This document shows positions 1 through 5,697 of a stretch of 6,265 nucleotides of DNA, in pieces. Numbering within the stretch: position 1 is the stretch's first letter; each line of letters begins with the position of its first letter. The position numbers and the translations under genes were made by a program. This DNA comes from CAYQAJ01 sp964415245. Its GTDB lineage: Bacteria > Planctomycetota > Planctomycetia > Pirellulales > Pirellulaceae. The DNA lies in contig CAYQAJ010000301.1 of the NCBI GenBank assembly GCA_964415245.1, forward strand, positions 1-6,265. The letters run 5' to 3'. Below the pieces are notes generated by a model. The model made no database searches. It saw only the letters and a program-made list of their open reading frames with translations, and was not told where the DNA came from.

Positions 1-1235
1 CGTACGGCTTCGCGCCGATCGACACGCCGGCCCTCGAATACCTCGACGTGCTCCTGGGCAAGGGAAGCGACGAAACCGATCGGCAGTTGTACCGCTTTCA
101 GGACCACGGCGGCCGCGACGTGGGCATGCGGTTCGACCTGACCGTGCCGCTGGCCCGCTTTGCCGCCCAGCACATCGGTGAGCTGGGAACGCCGTTCAAG
201 CGCTACCACATCGCGGCCGTGTGGCGAGGCGAGAACACGCAGCGCGGCCGATACCGTGAGTTCATGCAGTGCGACTTCGACACGATTGGCACTTCGTCGG
301 TCGTGGCCGATATCGAAACCGCGCTGGTGATTCACGATTTGCTCGTGGCGATCGGCTTCTCGCGGTTCACCATGCGGCTGAACAACCGCAAAATTCTCAC
401 CGGCCTGCTCGAGAAGCTCGAACTGGCCGACCGCGCGGTGGCGGTGCTGCGCATCCTCGACAAGCTCGGCAAGATCGGTCCCGTGAAAGTCGGCGACGAG
501 CTGGTTGCCGCCGGCGCCAGCGATCAGCAAGCCGCCGACGTGCTGGCCCTGGCCACGCTGTCGGGCGATAACGATCATGTGATTGCGCAGCTTGGTCCCA
601 TGCTGCGCGGCAGCGCGATTGGTGAGCAGGGATTGTCGGAACTTCAGCAGGTGGCGGCCGGCGCGAAAGCAGGCGGAGTGCCCGACGAGCGGTTGCAGCT
701 CGACGTGTCGATCGCCCGCGGGCTCGACTACTACACGGGCACCGTGTACGAAACGCTGCTCGACGAGCTGCCGGGCATCGGCAGCATCTGCAGCGGCGGG
801 CGGTACGACAATCTCGCACAGCTTTTCACGAAGCAGGAGCTGCCAGGCGTCGGCGCGTCGCTGGGGCTCGATCGGTTGTTGGCGGCCATGGAAGAGCTCA
901 GCCTGATCGAGAAGGTGCACACGCCGGCCGAGGTGTTCTTGGCGTATTTCGACGAGCAGCGGCTGCACGACTACTTGGCGCTGGCGGCGCGGCTGCGATC
1001 GGCCGGAATCAACGTCGAGCTGCACTGTGAAGCGCGGCGATTGGGCCAACAGCTCAAATACGCCGACCGGCGCGGCTTCCGCGTGGCGCTCATCGCCGGC
1101 GAGAATGAGTGGGCCGAGAACCGCTGCCAGGTGAAGGACCTCGCATCGGGCGCGACGCGCGACGCCTCGCTCGCCAACGACGCAGCCGAAGTGATCGCGG
1201 CTGTGCGAGAGATTCTGGCGACGGACTCAGGTTGA
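1..1235 (+). CDS. hisS: Histidyl-tRNA synthetase, 5' end missing (off window)
   Basis: Class II aminoacyl-tRNA synthetase that charges tRNA-His with histidine in the cytoplasm. The reading frame is open from base 3, where the first visible residues (YGFAPIDTPALEYL) match the region just after the start of the catalytic core. The true start is therefore upstream of the window, probably by some 30-40 codons, and the GTG at 48 is not the start. About 410 residues are visible. Class II motif 2 is seen as RGENTQRGRYREF near 225-265. The histidine-binding signature is ARGLDYYTGTVYE near 715-755, followed by SGGRYDNLA near 795-818. Motif 3 is GVGASLGLDRLL near 847-882. The last ~100 residues fit the alpha/beta anticodon-binding domain. 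The motif 2 wording resembles the archaeal/eukaryote-like HisRS subgroup more than the E. coli form. The gene ends in TGA and looks intact and functional. Confidence 0.96.
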   Translation, partial: YGFAPIDTPALEYLDVLLGKGSDETDRQLYRFQDHGGRDVGMRFDLTVPLARFAAQHIGELGTPFKRYHIAAVWRGENTQRGRYREFMQCDFDTIGTSSVVADIETALVIHDLLVAIGFSRFTMRLNNRKILTGLLEKLELADRAVAVLRILDKLGKIGPVKVGDELVAAGASDQQAADVLALATLSGDNDHVIAQLGPMLRGSAIGEQGLSELQQVAAGAKAGGVPDERLQLDVSIARGLDYYTGTVYETLLDELPGIGSICSGGRYDNLAQLFTKQELPGVGASLGLDRLLAAMEELSLIEKVHTPAEVFLAYFDEQRLHDYLALAARLRSAGINVELHCEARRLGQQLKYADRRGFRVALIAGENEWAENRCQVKDLASGATRDASLANDAAEVIAAVREILATDSG

Positions 1236-1236
1236 G

Positions 1237-1331
1237 AGCCTATCCCAAAACCGTCGGGGACTGGCTCATTTTGCGGAGTCGGCGGAGCAAAATGTGCCTG
1301 TCCCCTTCTCATGACGGTTTTGGGATGGGCT
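1237..1331. repeat. Composite 95-base palindrome between hisS and the carboxylase gene
   Basis: A long imperfect inverted repeat starts one base after the hisS stop. The outer arms 1237-1255 and 1313-1331 match at 18 of 19 positions, and the single difference is a G-U pair in RNA. The inner arms 1256-1274 and 1287-1305 match at 17 of 19, with two T/T oppositions. The loop is 1275-1286, and a 7-base bulge (1306-1312) separates the two arm blocks on the right side only. Together this gives about 36 paired positions in a single cruciform or hairpin. There is no T-tract after it, so it is not a standard intrinsic terminator. The organisation resembles REP/BIME-type or MITE-like dispersed intergenic repeats; whether it is multicopy in this genome cannot be seen here. 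Confidence 0.85.
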
Positions 1332-1357
1332 CGAACGGAAAGCGACGGCGACAGCGT

Positions 1358-2989
1358 ATGGACACCCCATCGACCGACGATTCGCCTCTTGCCAAATTGG
1401 CCGTCGAGCTCGCCGACCAGGAGAGCCGCATTCAGGAAGGCGGCGGCGCCACCGCCATCGCCCGGCAGCATGCCAAGAATCGCCTCACCGCCCGCGAGCG
1501 CATCGCCAAGCTGCTCGATGCCGGCGCGCCGCAATTGGAGCTCGGTCTCTGGTCGGGCCACGCCATGTACGACGATTGGGGCGGCGCACCCGCTGCCGGC
1601 GTCGTCACCACCATCGGCCTCATCGCCGGTCGGCGGCACATGGTCATCGCCAACGACGCCACGGTCAAAGCCGGCGCCTTTTTTCCCGCCACCGCTAAGA
1701 AGGTGCTCCGCGCCCAGCGAATCGCGTTCGCCAATCGCCTGCCGCTGGTTTACCTGGTCGACTCGGCCGGCATCTTTCTCCCCTTGCAGGAAGACGTGTT
1801 CCCCGACGAGGACGACTTCGGCCGCATCTTTCGCAACAACGCCGTCCTCTCCGCGGCGGGCATCGCGCAGATCGCCGCCATCATGGGCAACTGTGTCGCG
1901 GGCGGCGGCTACTTGCCCGTGCTTTGCGACAAAGTGCTCATGACCGAGGGCTCGGGCCTGTACCTAGCCGGGCCCGCGCTGGTGAAGAGCGCCATCGGCC
2001 AGGACGTATCGAGCGAAGCGCTGGGGGGCGCCGCCATGCACTCCTCGATCAGCGGCACCATCGACTACCGCGAGCCCAACGACGACGCCTGCCTCGAGCG
2101 GATTCGCAGCCTCGTCGCGCTCGCGCCGCATGATCCCGAGCAGCCGCCCGCGCCGTTTGCCCGCACCGCCGCGGTCGAACCGAGCCGCCCCACGACCGAC
2201 ATCTACCAAATCGTCGATCCCGATCCCGACACCGAGTACGAAGTGCGCGAAGTGCTGGCGTGCGTCATCGATGCCGGCACGTTCGACGGGTACAAGGCCG
2301 AGTACGGCCAGACGGTGGTTTGCGGCACGGCCCGCATCGGCGGGTTCTCGGTCGGCATCGTCGCCAACCAGCATCACCGCATTCAGGCGCCCGACCACCA
2401 CTTTCAGTTCGGCGGCGTGCTGTACGTCGACAGCGCCGAGAAGGCGGCCCGATTCGTGATGAGCTGCAACCAGGACCATTTGCCGATCATCTTCATGCAG
2501 GATGTGAACGGCTTCATGGTGGGGCGCGAAGCTGAGCGCGAGGGCATTATCAAGGCCGGCGCCAAGCTGGTCAGCGCCCTGAGCAACAGCCGCGTGCCCA
2601 AGATCACCGTCATCACCGGCGGCTCGTTCGGCGCGGGCAACTACGCCATGTGCGGCAAGGCGTTCGACCCGCGGTTTATCTTCGCCTGGCCGAATGCCCG
2701 CTGCGCCGTGATGGGGGGCGATCAGGCCACCTCGACGCTGCTGGATATCACCGTGCAGAGCCTCCGCCGCCAGGGACACGAGGTCGACGCCGACGAGCTG
2801 GCCGAGCTGCGCGATCGCGTGAAGGGGAGCTACGACCGCCAAACCGACGTCCGCTACGGCGCGGCCCGCGGCTGGCTCGACGCCATCGTCGCCCCATCCC
2901 GCACTCGCGAAGTGCTGATCCTCGCCCTCGAAACGGCCACTCGCTCGGTGAGCGAAGAGCCGTACCGACTGGGCGTGTATCAGGTTTGA
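1358..2989 (+). CDS. Acyl-CoA carboxylase carboxyltransferase (beta) subunit, methylcrotonyl-CoA carboxylase-like
   Basis: The beta subunit of biotin-dependent acyl-CoA carboxylases moves the carboxyl group from carboxybiotin to an acyl-CoA in the cytoplasm. The start chosen is ATG 1358, giving 543 residues, usual for the family. The frame is open farther upstream, but that stretch crosses the palindrome and hisS. A weak purine-rich GGAAAG lies 15 bases before the ATG. Both crotonase-like halves are present. The N half has the GRIFRNNAVLSA block and the glycine-rich MGNCVAGGGY (residues 176-185), then LYLAGPALVKSAIGQDVSSE. The C half has FMVGRE (from residue 386), GGSFGAGNYAMCG (421-433) and FAWPNARCAVMGGDQA. 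The LAGPALVK and FMVGRE...GAGNYAMCG wording fits methylcrotonyl/geranyl-CoA carboxylases better than propionyl-CoA carboxylase; the exact substrate is inference. It would act in leucine or isoprenoid breakdown. No alpha (biotin carboxylase/BCCP) gene is visible nearby. Confidence 0.92.
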   Translation: MDTPSTDDSPLAKLAVELADQESRIQEGGGATAIARQHAKNRLTARERIAKLLDAGAPQLELGLWSGHAMYDDWGGAPAAGVVTTIGLIAGRRHMVIANDATVKAGAFFPATAKKVLRAQRIAFANRLPLVYLVDSAGIFLPLQEDVFPDEDDFGRIFRNNAVLSAAGIAQIAAIMGNCVAGGGYLPVLCDKVLMTEGSGLYLAGPALVKSAIGQDVSSEALGGAAMHSSISGTIDYREPNDDACLERIRSLVALAPHDPEQPPAPFARTAAVEPSRPTTDIYQIVDPDPDTEYEVREVLACVIDAGTFDGYKAEYGQTVVCGTARIGGFSVGIVANQHHRIQAPDHHFQFGGVLYVDSAEKAARFVMSCNQDHLPIIFMQDVNGFMVGREAEREGIIKAGAKLVSALSNSRVPKITVITGGSFGAGNYAMCGKAFDPRFIFAWPNARCAVMGGDQATSTLLDITVQSLRRQGHEVDADELAELRDRVKGSYDRQTDVRYGAARGWLDAIVAPSRTREVLILALETATRSVSEEPYRLGVYQV

Positions 2990-3105
2990 CGGGCGCGGTA
3001 CTTCTTTTCCCTTCGTTGCCGAAGCGGGTATGATACGTTGTTGATAGACCCGCAATCGCATGGGCGGGTTCGACTCGCCCGGCACGTGGTCAGGACATTC
3101 AAGCT
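2990..3105. other. Intergenic spacer with hairpins and a weak promoter-like site
   Basis: This spacer separates the carboxylase from the DUF433/DUF5615 module. It contains a small hairpin (3011-3015 with 3020-3024), a 6-bp inverted repeat (3024-3029 with 3048-3053), and a GC-rich hairpin of at least 5 bp (3062-3066 with 3076-3080) that can extend inward by a G-T and a G-C pair. TATGAT at 3029-3034 resembles a -10 box, but the -35 position (TTTCCC, 3006-3011) is poor, so a promoter here is only a guess. No T-tract follows any hairpin. AGGA at 3092-3095, 10 bases before the GTG at 3106, is a plausible ribosome binding site. Confidence 0.4.
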
Positions 3106-3441
3106 GTGACCTTCACCGTTCCATCCGAATCGCCCCCCATTCGCGAAGACGCCTCGGGCGCCCTGCGCGTGGGTAATACGAATGTCCTGTTGGAAATGGT
3201 CGTCTGGGCGTTTCAAGACGGCGCGACGCCCGAGACGATTGTGCAGCGTTACTCGGCGCTAACTTTGGGCGACGTGTATGCCGTGATTGCGTACTATCTG
3301 CGTCACCGGAAAGACGTAGAGGACTATCTCGCGCGTCGCGAGCGGAAGGCCGAAGAAGTTCGCCAGCGCATTGAAAGCCGGCAAGGCAGCCTGGACGAAA
3401 TACGCGCCCGTTTGCTCGCCCAGCGGCAGTCCAAGGGATAG
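3106..3441 (+). CDS. DUF433 family protein (putative antitoxin of the DUF5615 pair)
   Basis: A 111-residue protein starting with GTG (AGGA 10 bases upstream) and ending in TAG. The core, ALRVGNTNVLLEMVVWAFQDGATPETIVQRYSALTLGDVYAVIAYYL over roughly residues 20-65, is the DUF433 pattern. This is a small helix-turn-helix-like fold in which GATPE..V..Y..L...DVY forms the recognisable signature. The C-terminal ~40 residues are charged and probably one long helix. DUF433 genes commonly sit directly before DUF5615/PIN-like genes and are predicted to be their antitoxins. Here the partner begins three bases after the stop, so the two are almost certainly co-transcribed. Autoregulation through the hairpin-rich upstream spacer is possible but is inference. 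Confidence 0.9.
   Translation: MTFTVPSESPPIREDASGALRVGNTNVLLEMVVWAFQDGATPETIVQRYSALTLGDVYAVIAYYLRHRKDVEDYLARRERKAEEVRQRIESRQGSLDEIRARLLAQRQSKG
3433..3438 (+). promoter_or_regulatory. Ribosome binding site for the DUF5615 gene
   Basis: AAGGGA lies inside the last codons of the DUF433 gene, 6 bases before the ATG at 3445. It is the clearest Shine-Dalgarno sequence in the window, supports that start, and suggests translational coupling of the pair. Confidence 0.6.
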
Positions 3442-3444
3442 CGC

Positions 3445-3795
3445 ATGATACGGTTGCTTGCCGATGAGAACTTCAACGGCGACATCGTACTCGGCCTGCT
3501 TCTTCAACTACCTCATTTCGATATCGTTCGAGTGCAGGACGTGGGTTGGTCCGGCACCAACGACGCGGAGATACTCCGCTGGGCAGCCGAGAACGACCGC
3601 ATTCTGCTTTCGCATGATCGCGCTTCTGCCCCCAGCGCAGCGTATGAGCGGATCGAAGCAGGCGAGCCCATGCCGGGCGTATTTCTGCTGAGTGCCAGGT
3701 TCCCCGTCGGACCTGCCATTAAGGAAATGTTGCTGATCGAGGCGTGCAGCGAACAAATGGAGTGGATTGGACTTGTGGTTCATCTGCCTATGTAA
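3445..3795 (+). CDS. DUF5615 family PIN-like protein (putative toxin/ribonuclease)
   Basis: A 116-residue protein with ATG start, RBS at 3433-3438 and TAA stop. It begins with LLADENF, whose Asp7 is the first PIN-type acidic residue. It continues with VRVQDVGWSGTNDAEILRWAAENDRILLSHD (residues 28-58), placing acidic residues at Asp40, Glu42 and Asp58 as expected for the PIN-like DUF5615 fold. The YERIEAGEPMPGVFLL segment is also typical of the family. Members are predicted metal-dependent RNases forming toxin-antitoxin pairs with DUF433 proteins; cleavage activity is inferred from the fold, not demonstrated by sequence. Length is normal and all key acids are present, so the module looks intact. 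It lies at the border between the conserved block and the decayed accessory region. Confidence 0.88.
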   Translation: MIRLLADENFNGDIVLGLLLQLPHFDIVRVQDVGWSGTNDAEILRWAAENDRILLSHDRASAPSAAYERIEAGEPMPGVFLLSARFPVGPAIKEMLLIEACSEQMEWIGLVVHLPM

Positions 3796-3863
3796 CACTT
3801 TGCGGGGGCACCGAAGGTGAAGGCTCGCAAATCGTCGAAGGTCATGTTCCATCGACAATCAGC

Positions 3864-4391
3864 ATGCACTTGAGTTACTACGATCGCATTGCAACCAGTT
3901 GGGATAAAGCCACTGGGTCGGACGGTGGCGCGTTTAATCGCTTGGTACTCAACGAGCGGGTGCTGGCGTTAATCGGAGATGTATCGGAACAGCGCATTCT
4001 GAAATTGGGCGCCAGCAACGGGTATTTCGCGCGGCTGTTATGGCGGCGCCGGTCGGGCAAGGAACCCGCCCGGCTGACCATAACCGACTCGTCGTCGCGA
4101 CTGCTGCAAATTGCGCGCAAGCGTTATGTCGTGCCATGTGCGCAATACGCGACGCTCGACTTGCGAACGCACTTTCCTTTTGAGAGTGCGCGCGTCGATC
4201 TTGTTGTGGCAGTTATGGTCTTCAGCGAACTGCCCGCTCGAACCTTCCGTAATGCGTTGTGCGAAGCCGCTCGCGTTCTGGCGTACGGCGGTCGAGTCGT
4301 AGGAGCAGTACTTCACCCCCGTTTCGTCGCCGGGTTATCGCGACGAGGCGAACTCAAACGCGGCAAACCTGCGACGATGCCGGGTGCGGAC
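3864..4391 (+). pseudogene. SAM-dependent methyltransferase, 3' end lost at a transposase junction
   Basis: The N-terminal ~160-175 residues are a class I SAM methyltransferase (type 11-like). The chosen start is ATG 3864, residues MHLSYYDRIATSWDKATG; no strong RBS is visible. Motif I is ILKLGASNGYF (residues 45-55), motif II ends in Asp75 (LTITD), and the motif IV region is VDLVVAVMVFSELP with Asp112. A helix and strand follow (ARVLAYGGRVVGAVLHPRFV). Motif I is unusual: the family normally has an acidic residue where Lys47 sits, and often Gly where Ser51 sits. Recognisable similarity fades between about 4340 and 4390, where transposase coding in another frame begins. The frame stays open by chance through the element to a stop at 4884-4886, giving a 340-residue chimera that is unlikely to be a real enzyme. 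The substrate is unknown. Confidence 0.78.
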
Positions 4392-4569
4392 GAACAACAG
4401 CCTGGAACGACTCAACCGCGAGATCAAACGCCGCACGCGCGTGGCGACCCTGTTTCCCAACGAAGCCTCCCTGCTCCGCCTGGCCACCGCGGTGCTGATG
4501 GAGACCGACGAAGAGTGGCAGTCCGGAAAACGTTACCTCTCCCAAGTCACGCCCACATCCGCCCACTAA
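4384..4569 (+). pseudogene. IS256-family transposase, C-terminal fragment
   Basis: About 61 residues ending at TAA (4567-4569). The start RTNNSLERLNREIKRRTRV followed by LFPNEASLLRLATAVLMETDEEW matches the very end of mutator-type transposases, where the (R)RTxNxLERLNxEIKRRTRV block is highly conserved. Usual length is about 400 residues, so roughly 85% of the gene is missing. In-frame codons upstream (4342-4383) may also belong to the transposase but are not clearly recognisable. There is no start codon of its own with an RBS. It is a non-functional relic. Confidence 0.85.
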
Positions 4570-4580
4570 CCCAGACCACC

Positions 4581-4605
4581 TTTACAGAACGAGGGTTGCA
4601 CTATC
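4581..4605 (+). repeat. Probable right terminal inverted repeat of the IS256-type element
   Basis: Twelve bases after the transposase stop is a 25-base stretch beginning TTTACAGAA and ending CACTATC, the style seen at the ends of IS256-family elements. The base after it (4606) is the last retained base of the interrupted PIN gene, so two independent lines agree on this boundary. The matching left end is not in the window, so no pairing or target duplication can be checked. Confidence 0.55.
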
Positions 4606-4884
4606 AAAGGCTTCTTCTGCGTACCATTCGTCGAGTTCGAGCAAAACGAACGGGGAAATCGCCATACTCGATTTGGGAAATTTCCAGCCAACAATTGAGC
4701 GCAGCCGTGTGGCAAACTGATACCGTTTGTCGTGTCGAAATAGAGCTTTTCAGTACTCGCGTTGGTCGCGGTCGAAGTCAGATGCGGGAAACGGTACAGG
4801 CGCAACGGCCTCTGGCTCGCGTCCAGTGGCACGCATGTAGTCGATCACAAGAGATGTGTCACAATAAACAATTGAATCTTCCAT
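4606..4884 (-). pseudogene. PIN-domain (VapC-like) gene remnant: internal TGA and truncated by an IS
   Basis: Read on the - strand from ATG 4884-4882, with AGGA about 7 bases upstream. The first residues are MEDSIVYCDTSLVIDYMR, the PIN-domain opening strand with the first catalytic Asp (Asp9). At codon 45 (4752-4750) there is TGA. The same frame continues as KALFRHDKRYQFATRL and then SSMAISPFVLLELDEWYAEEAF, the PIN helix bearing the conserved acidic Glu. A single TGG-to-TGA change explains the stop (EYWKAL expected). Coding similarity ends with the Phe codon at 4608-4606, exactly where the IS256-type end begins, so the C-terminal catalytic acids are lost. Intact PIN toxins are metal-dependent RNases of about 130-160 residues. 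This copy is dead twice over. Confidence 0.75.
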
Positions 4885-4906
4885 GATCTATCCTGGATAG
4901 CCTCTC

Positions 4907-4929
4907 CGTTCACCAGGCTGCGGTGAACG
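4907..4929. repeat. Perfect 8-bp inverted repeat upstream of the PIN remnant
   Basis: Arms CGTTCACC (4907-4914) and GGTGAACG (4922-4929) pair perfectly around a 7-base loop. It lies 23-45 bases before the PIN start on the - strand, where a toxin-antitoxin operator could sit. Part of it (4912-4925) recurs as a 14-base direct repeat at 5281-5294. Function is unknown. Confidence 0.5.
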
Positions 4930-4985
4930 ACGTTAACTTCAGAACCCGCGGCCCGTAGCTCCCGCGCAACGGTTTGCTATGTGCT

Positions 4986-5318
4986 TCATTTCCACTCGTA
5001 CGCTGCGCCATTCACAATGAGGTGAATGACATCGGTCGCGAGGTTGGGGAATTTGTCTGATAAAGCCTTTTCGGCATTCACCGCACCTTGGTGTAACGTC
5101 ATCGTCAACAGCCAATGTTCCTCGTTGACGGCTGCTCGCCAAATCATATTGAACTGCTGTTTTTCACGCTGGTCCAGAGCATTGCACACTGCGTCGTGAA
5201 ACGTCCACGGATGTTGCCAAGCGTCAAACGTGCGACCTGCTTCTTCGATTTGATCCATCAGGCACATAACGTCAGCGGTAACCAGGCTGCGGTGCACGGG
5301 GCAAATAATCAGGGGCAC
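4986..5318 (-). CDS. Hypothetical protein, 110 residues
   Basis: I do not recognise a family. The frame runs from GTG 5318 to TGA 4986, with ATG alternatives at 5267 and 5258; a GGAAG just before the GTG is too close to be a convincing RBS, so the start is uncertain. The composition looks like a real soluble globular protein: acidic and amphipathic helices (MDQIEEAGRTFDAW, HDAVCNALDQREKQQF, NEEHWLLTMTLHQGAVNAEKAL) and no signal peptide or membrane segment. GC is lower than in hisS and the carboxylase. It lies on the - strand between a DUF1579-like fragment (upstream, same frame) and the PIN remnant (downstream). With no conserved partner visible, no function can be assigned. It could be an intact accessory gene or the remaining end of a longer one. 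Confidence 0.55.
   Translation of the reverse strand: MPLIICPVHRSLVTADVMCLMDQIEEAGRTFDAWQHPWTFHDAVCNALDQREKQQFNMIWRAAVNEEHWLLTMTLHQGAVNAEKALSDKFPNLATDVIHLIVNGAAYEWK
5281..5294. repeat. 14-base direct repeat copy (other copy at 4912-4925)
   Basis: ACCAGGCTGCGGTG occurs at 4912-4925 and again here, 369 bases apart in the same orientation. On the - strand both copies fall in the same codon phase of an open frame and read V-H-R-S-L-V. This may be a trace of a local duplication or a chance match. Confidence 0.5.
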
Positions 5319-5354
5319 ACTTCCGCCACGTTTCCCACGCGTCAGCGTCCCGGC

Positions 5355-5636
5355 TCAGTTTCGATCCCGCTGGCGCTTGTCGACTCGAACGTACGTTGTT
5401 TCGACGGCTTTGGCTTCGGCTCCATCGGGAGTGACGTTGTAGGCGGTGATCGTCAGGTGGTCGTCGTCGAGCAGCTCGTAGACGGTTTTCCAACCCCAGT
5501 GCGGCTGGCCCTCGCCCACGTCGTACTGGCCGCGCCCCTCGATCTGCGTATCCTGGTAGTTGCGACCATCCGAGTGTCTCCTGATGGAAGGCTGGACAAA
5601 CTCCTCCCAGAGAAGCGCTAGGATGGTCCTTTTCAT
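5355..5636 (-). pseudogene. DUF1579-like protein, probable C-terminal fragment
   Basis: A 93-codon frame from ATG 5636 to TGA 5355. The segment GRGQYDVGEGQPHWGWKTVYELLDDDHLTITAYNVTPDGAEAKAVETTY resembles the later beta-strands of DUF1579-type lipocalin-like domains, with the W..VYE..DDDHLT...YN..PDG pattern. Such proteins are usually 150 residues or more, so the N-terminal half is missing. Upstream lies an IS4 transposase relic ending at 5698, which may have removed the rest. The ATG has no clear RBS, and MKRTILALLW only superficially resembles a signal peptide start. The stop TGA is followed by an open frame in the same phase running into the 110-residue protein. The function of DUF1579 proteins is not established. 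Confidence 0.5.
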
Positions 5637-5697
5637 TGTCTTTTAGGAGTTTTAGGGACATACCAGGTGTCAGGAACGAATGGCACTTGCGCAGTAT
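5637..5697. other. Spacer between transposase relic and DUF1579-like fragment
   Basis: This should contain the right end of the IS4-type element, since the transposase stop is at 5698. No terminal repeat can be confirmed because the other end is outside the window. No gene is visible. Confidence 0.3.

Larger units (their letters stand above)
4342..4605 (+). mobile_element. IS256/mutator-type insertion sequence remnant (3' end only)
   Basis: Contains the C-terminal end of a mutator-type (IS256 family) transposase followed by a probable right terminal inverted repeat. The 5' part of the element, including the catalytic DDE region and left end, is absent, and methyltransferase sequence directly abuts the transposase frame. 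This implies a deletion or recombination after insertion. The left boundary is uncertain within about 4340-4390; the right boundary (4605) is supported by the neighbouring PIN frame beginning exactly at 4606. Confidence 0.75.

Noticed and set aside
1237..1331. Intrinsic terminator of hisS
   Set aside because: The arms are far longer than usual and no T-tract follows. An effect on transcription is possible, but the structure is not a standard terminator.
1109..1357. N-terminal extension of the carboxylase beginning upstream of 1358
   Set aside because: It would overlap hisS codons and read through the palindrome, and the family's N-terminus fits ATG 1358.
3061..3085. tRNA T-arm-like sequence with GGTTCGACTC
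   Set aside because: The stem does not pair in the tRNA register (second pair is G/G), and there is no matching acceptor, D-arm or anticodon arm upstream. It is better described as a GC hairpin.
1964..3085. Long open frame on the - strand opposite the carboxylase gene
   Set aside because: It is the antisense shadow of a clearly conserved GC-rich gene, and its low-complexity Ala/Gly/Val/Asp composition matches no family.
3864..4886. A 340-residue protein fusing a methyltransferase to a novel C-terminal domain
   Set aside because: The tail is the wrong frame of a transposase 3' end followed by the antisense of a PIN gene. Its composition is not that of a folded domain.
4907..4940. Integron attC-like recombination site
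   Set aside because: The inverted repeat lacks the paired R-box core sites expected of attC, and no integrase or cassette array is visible.
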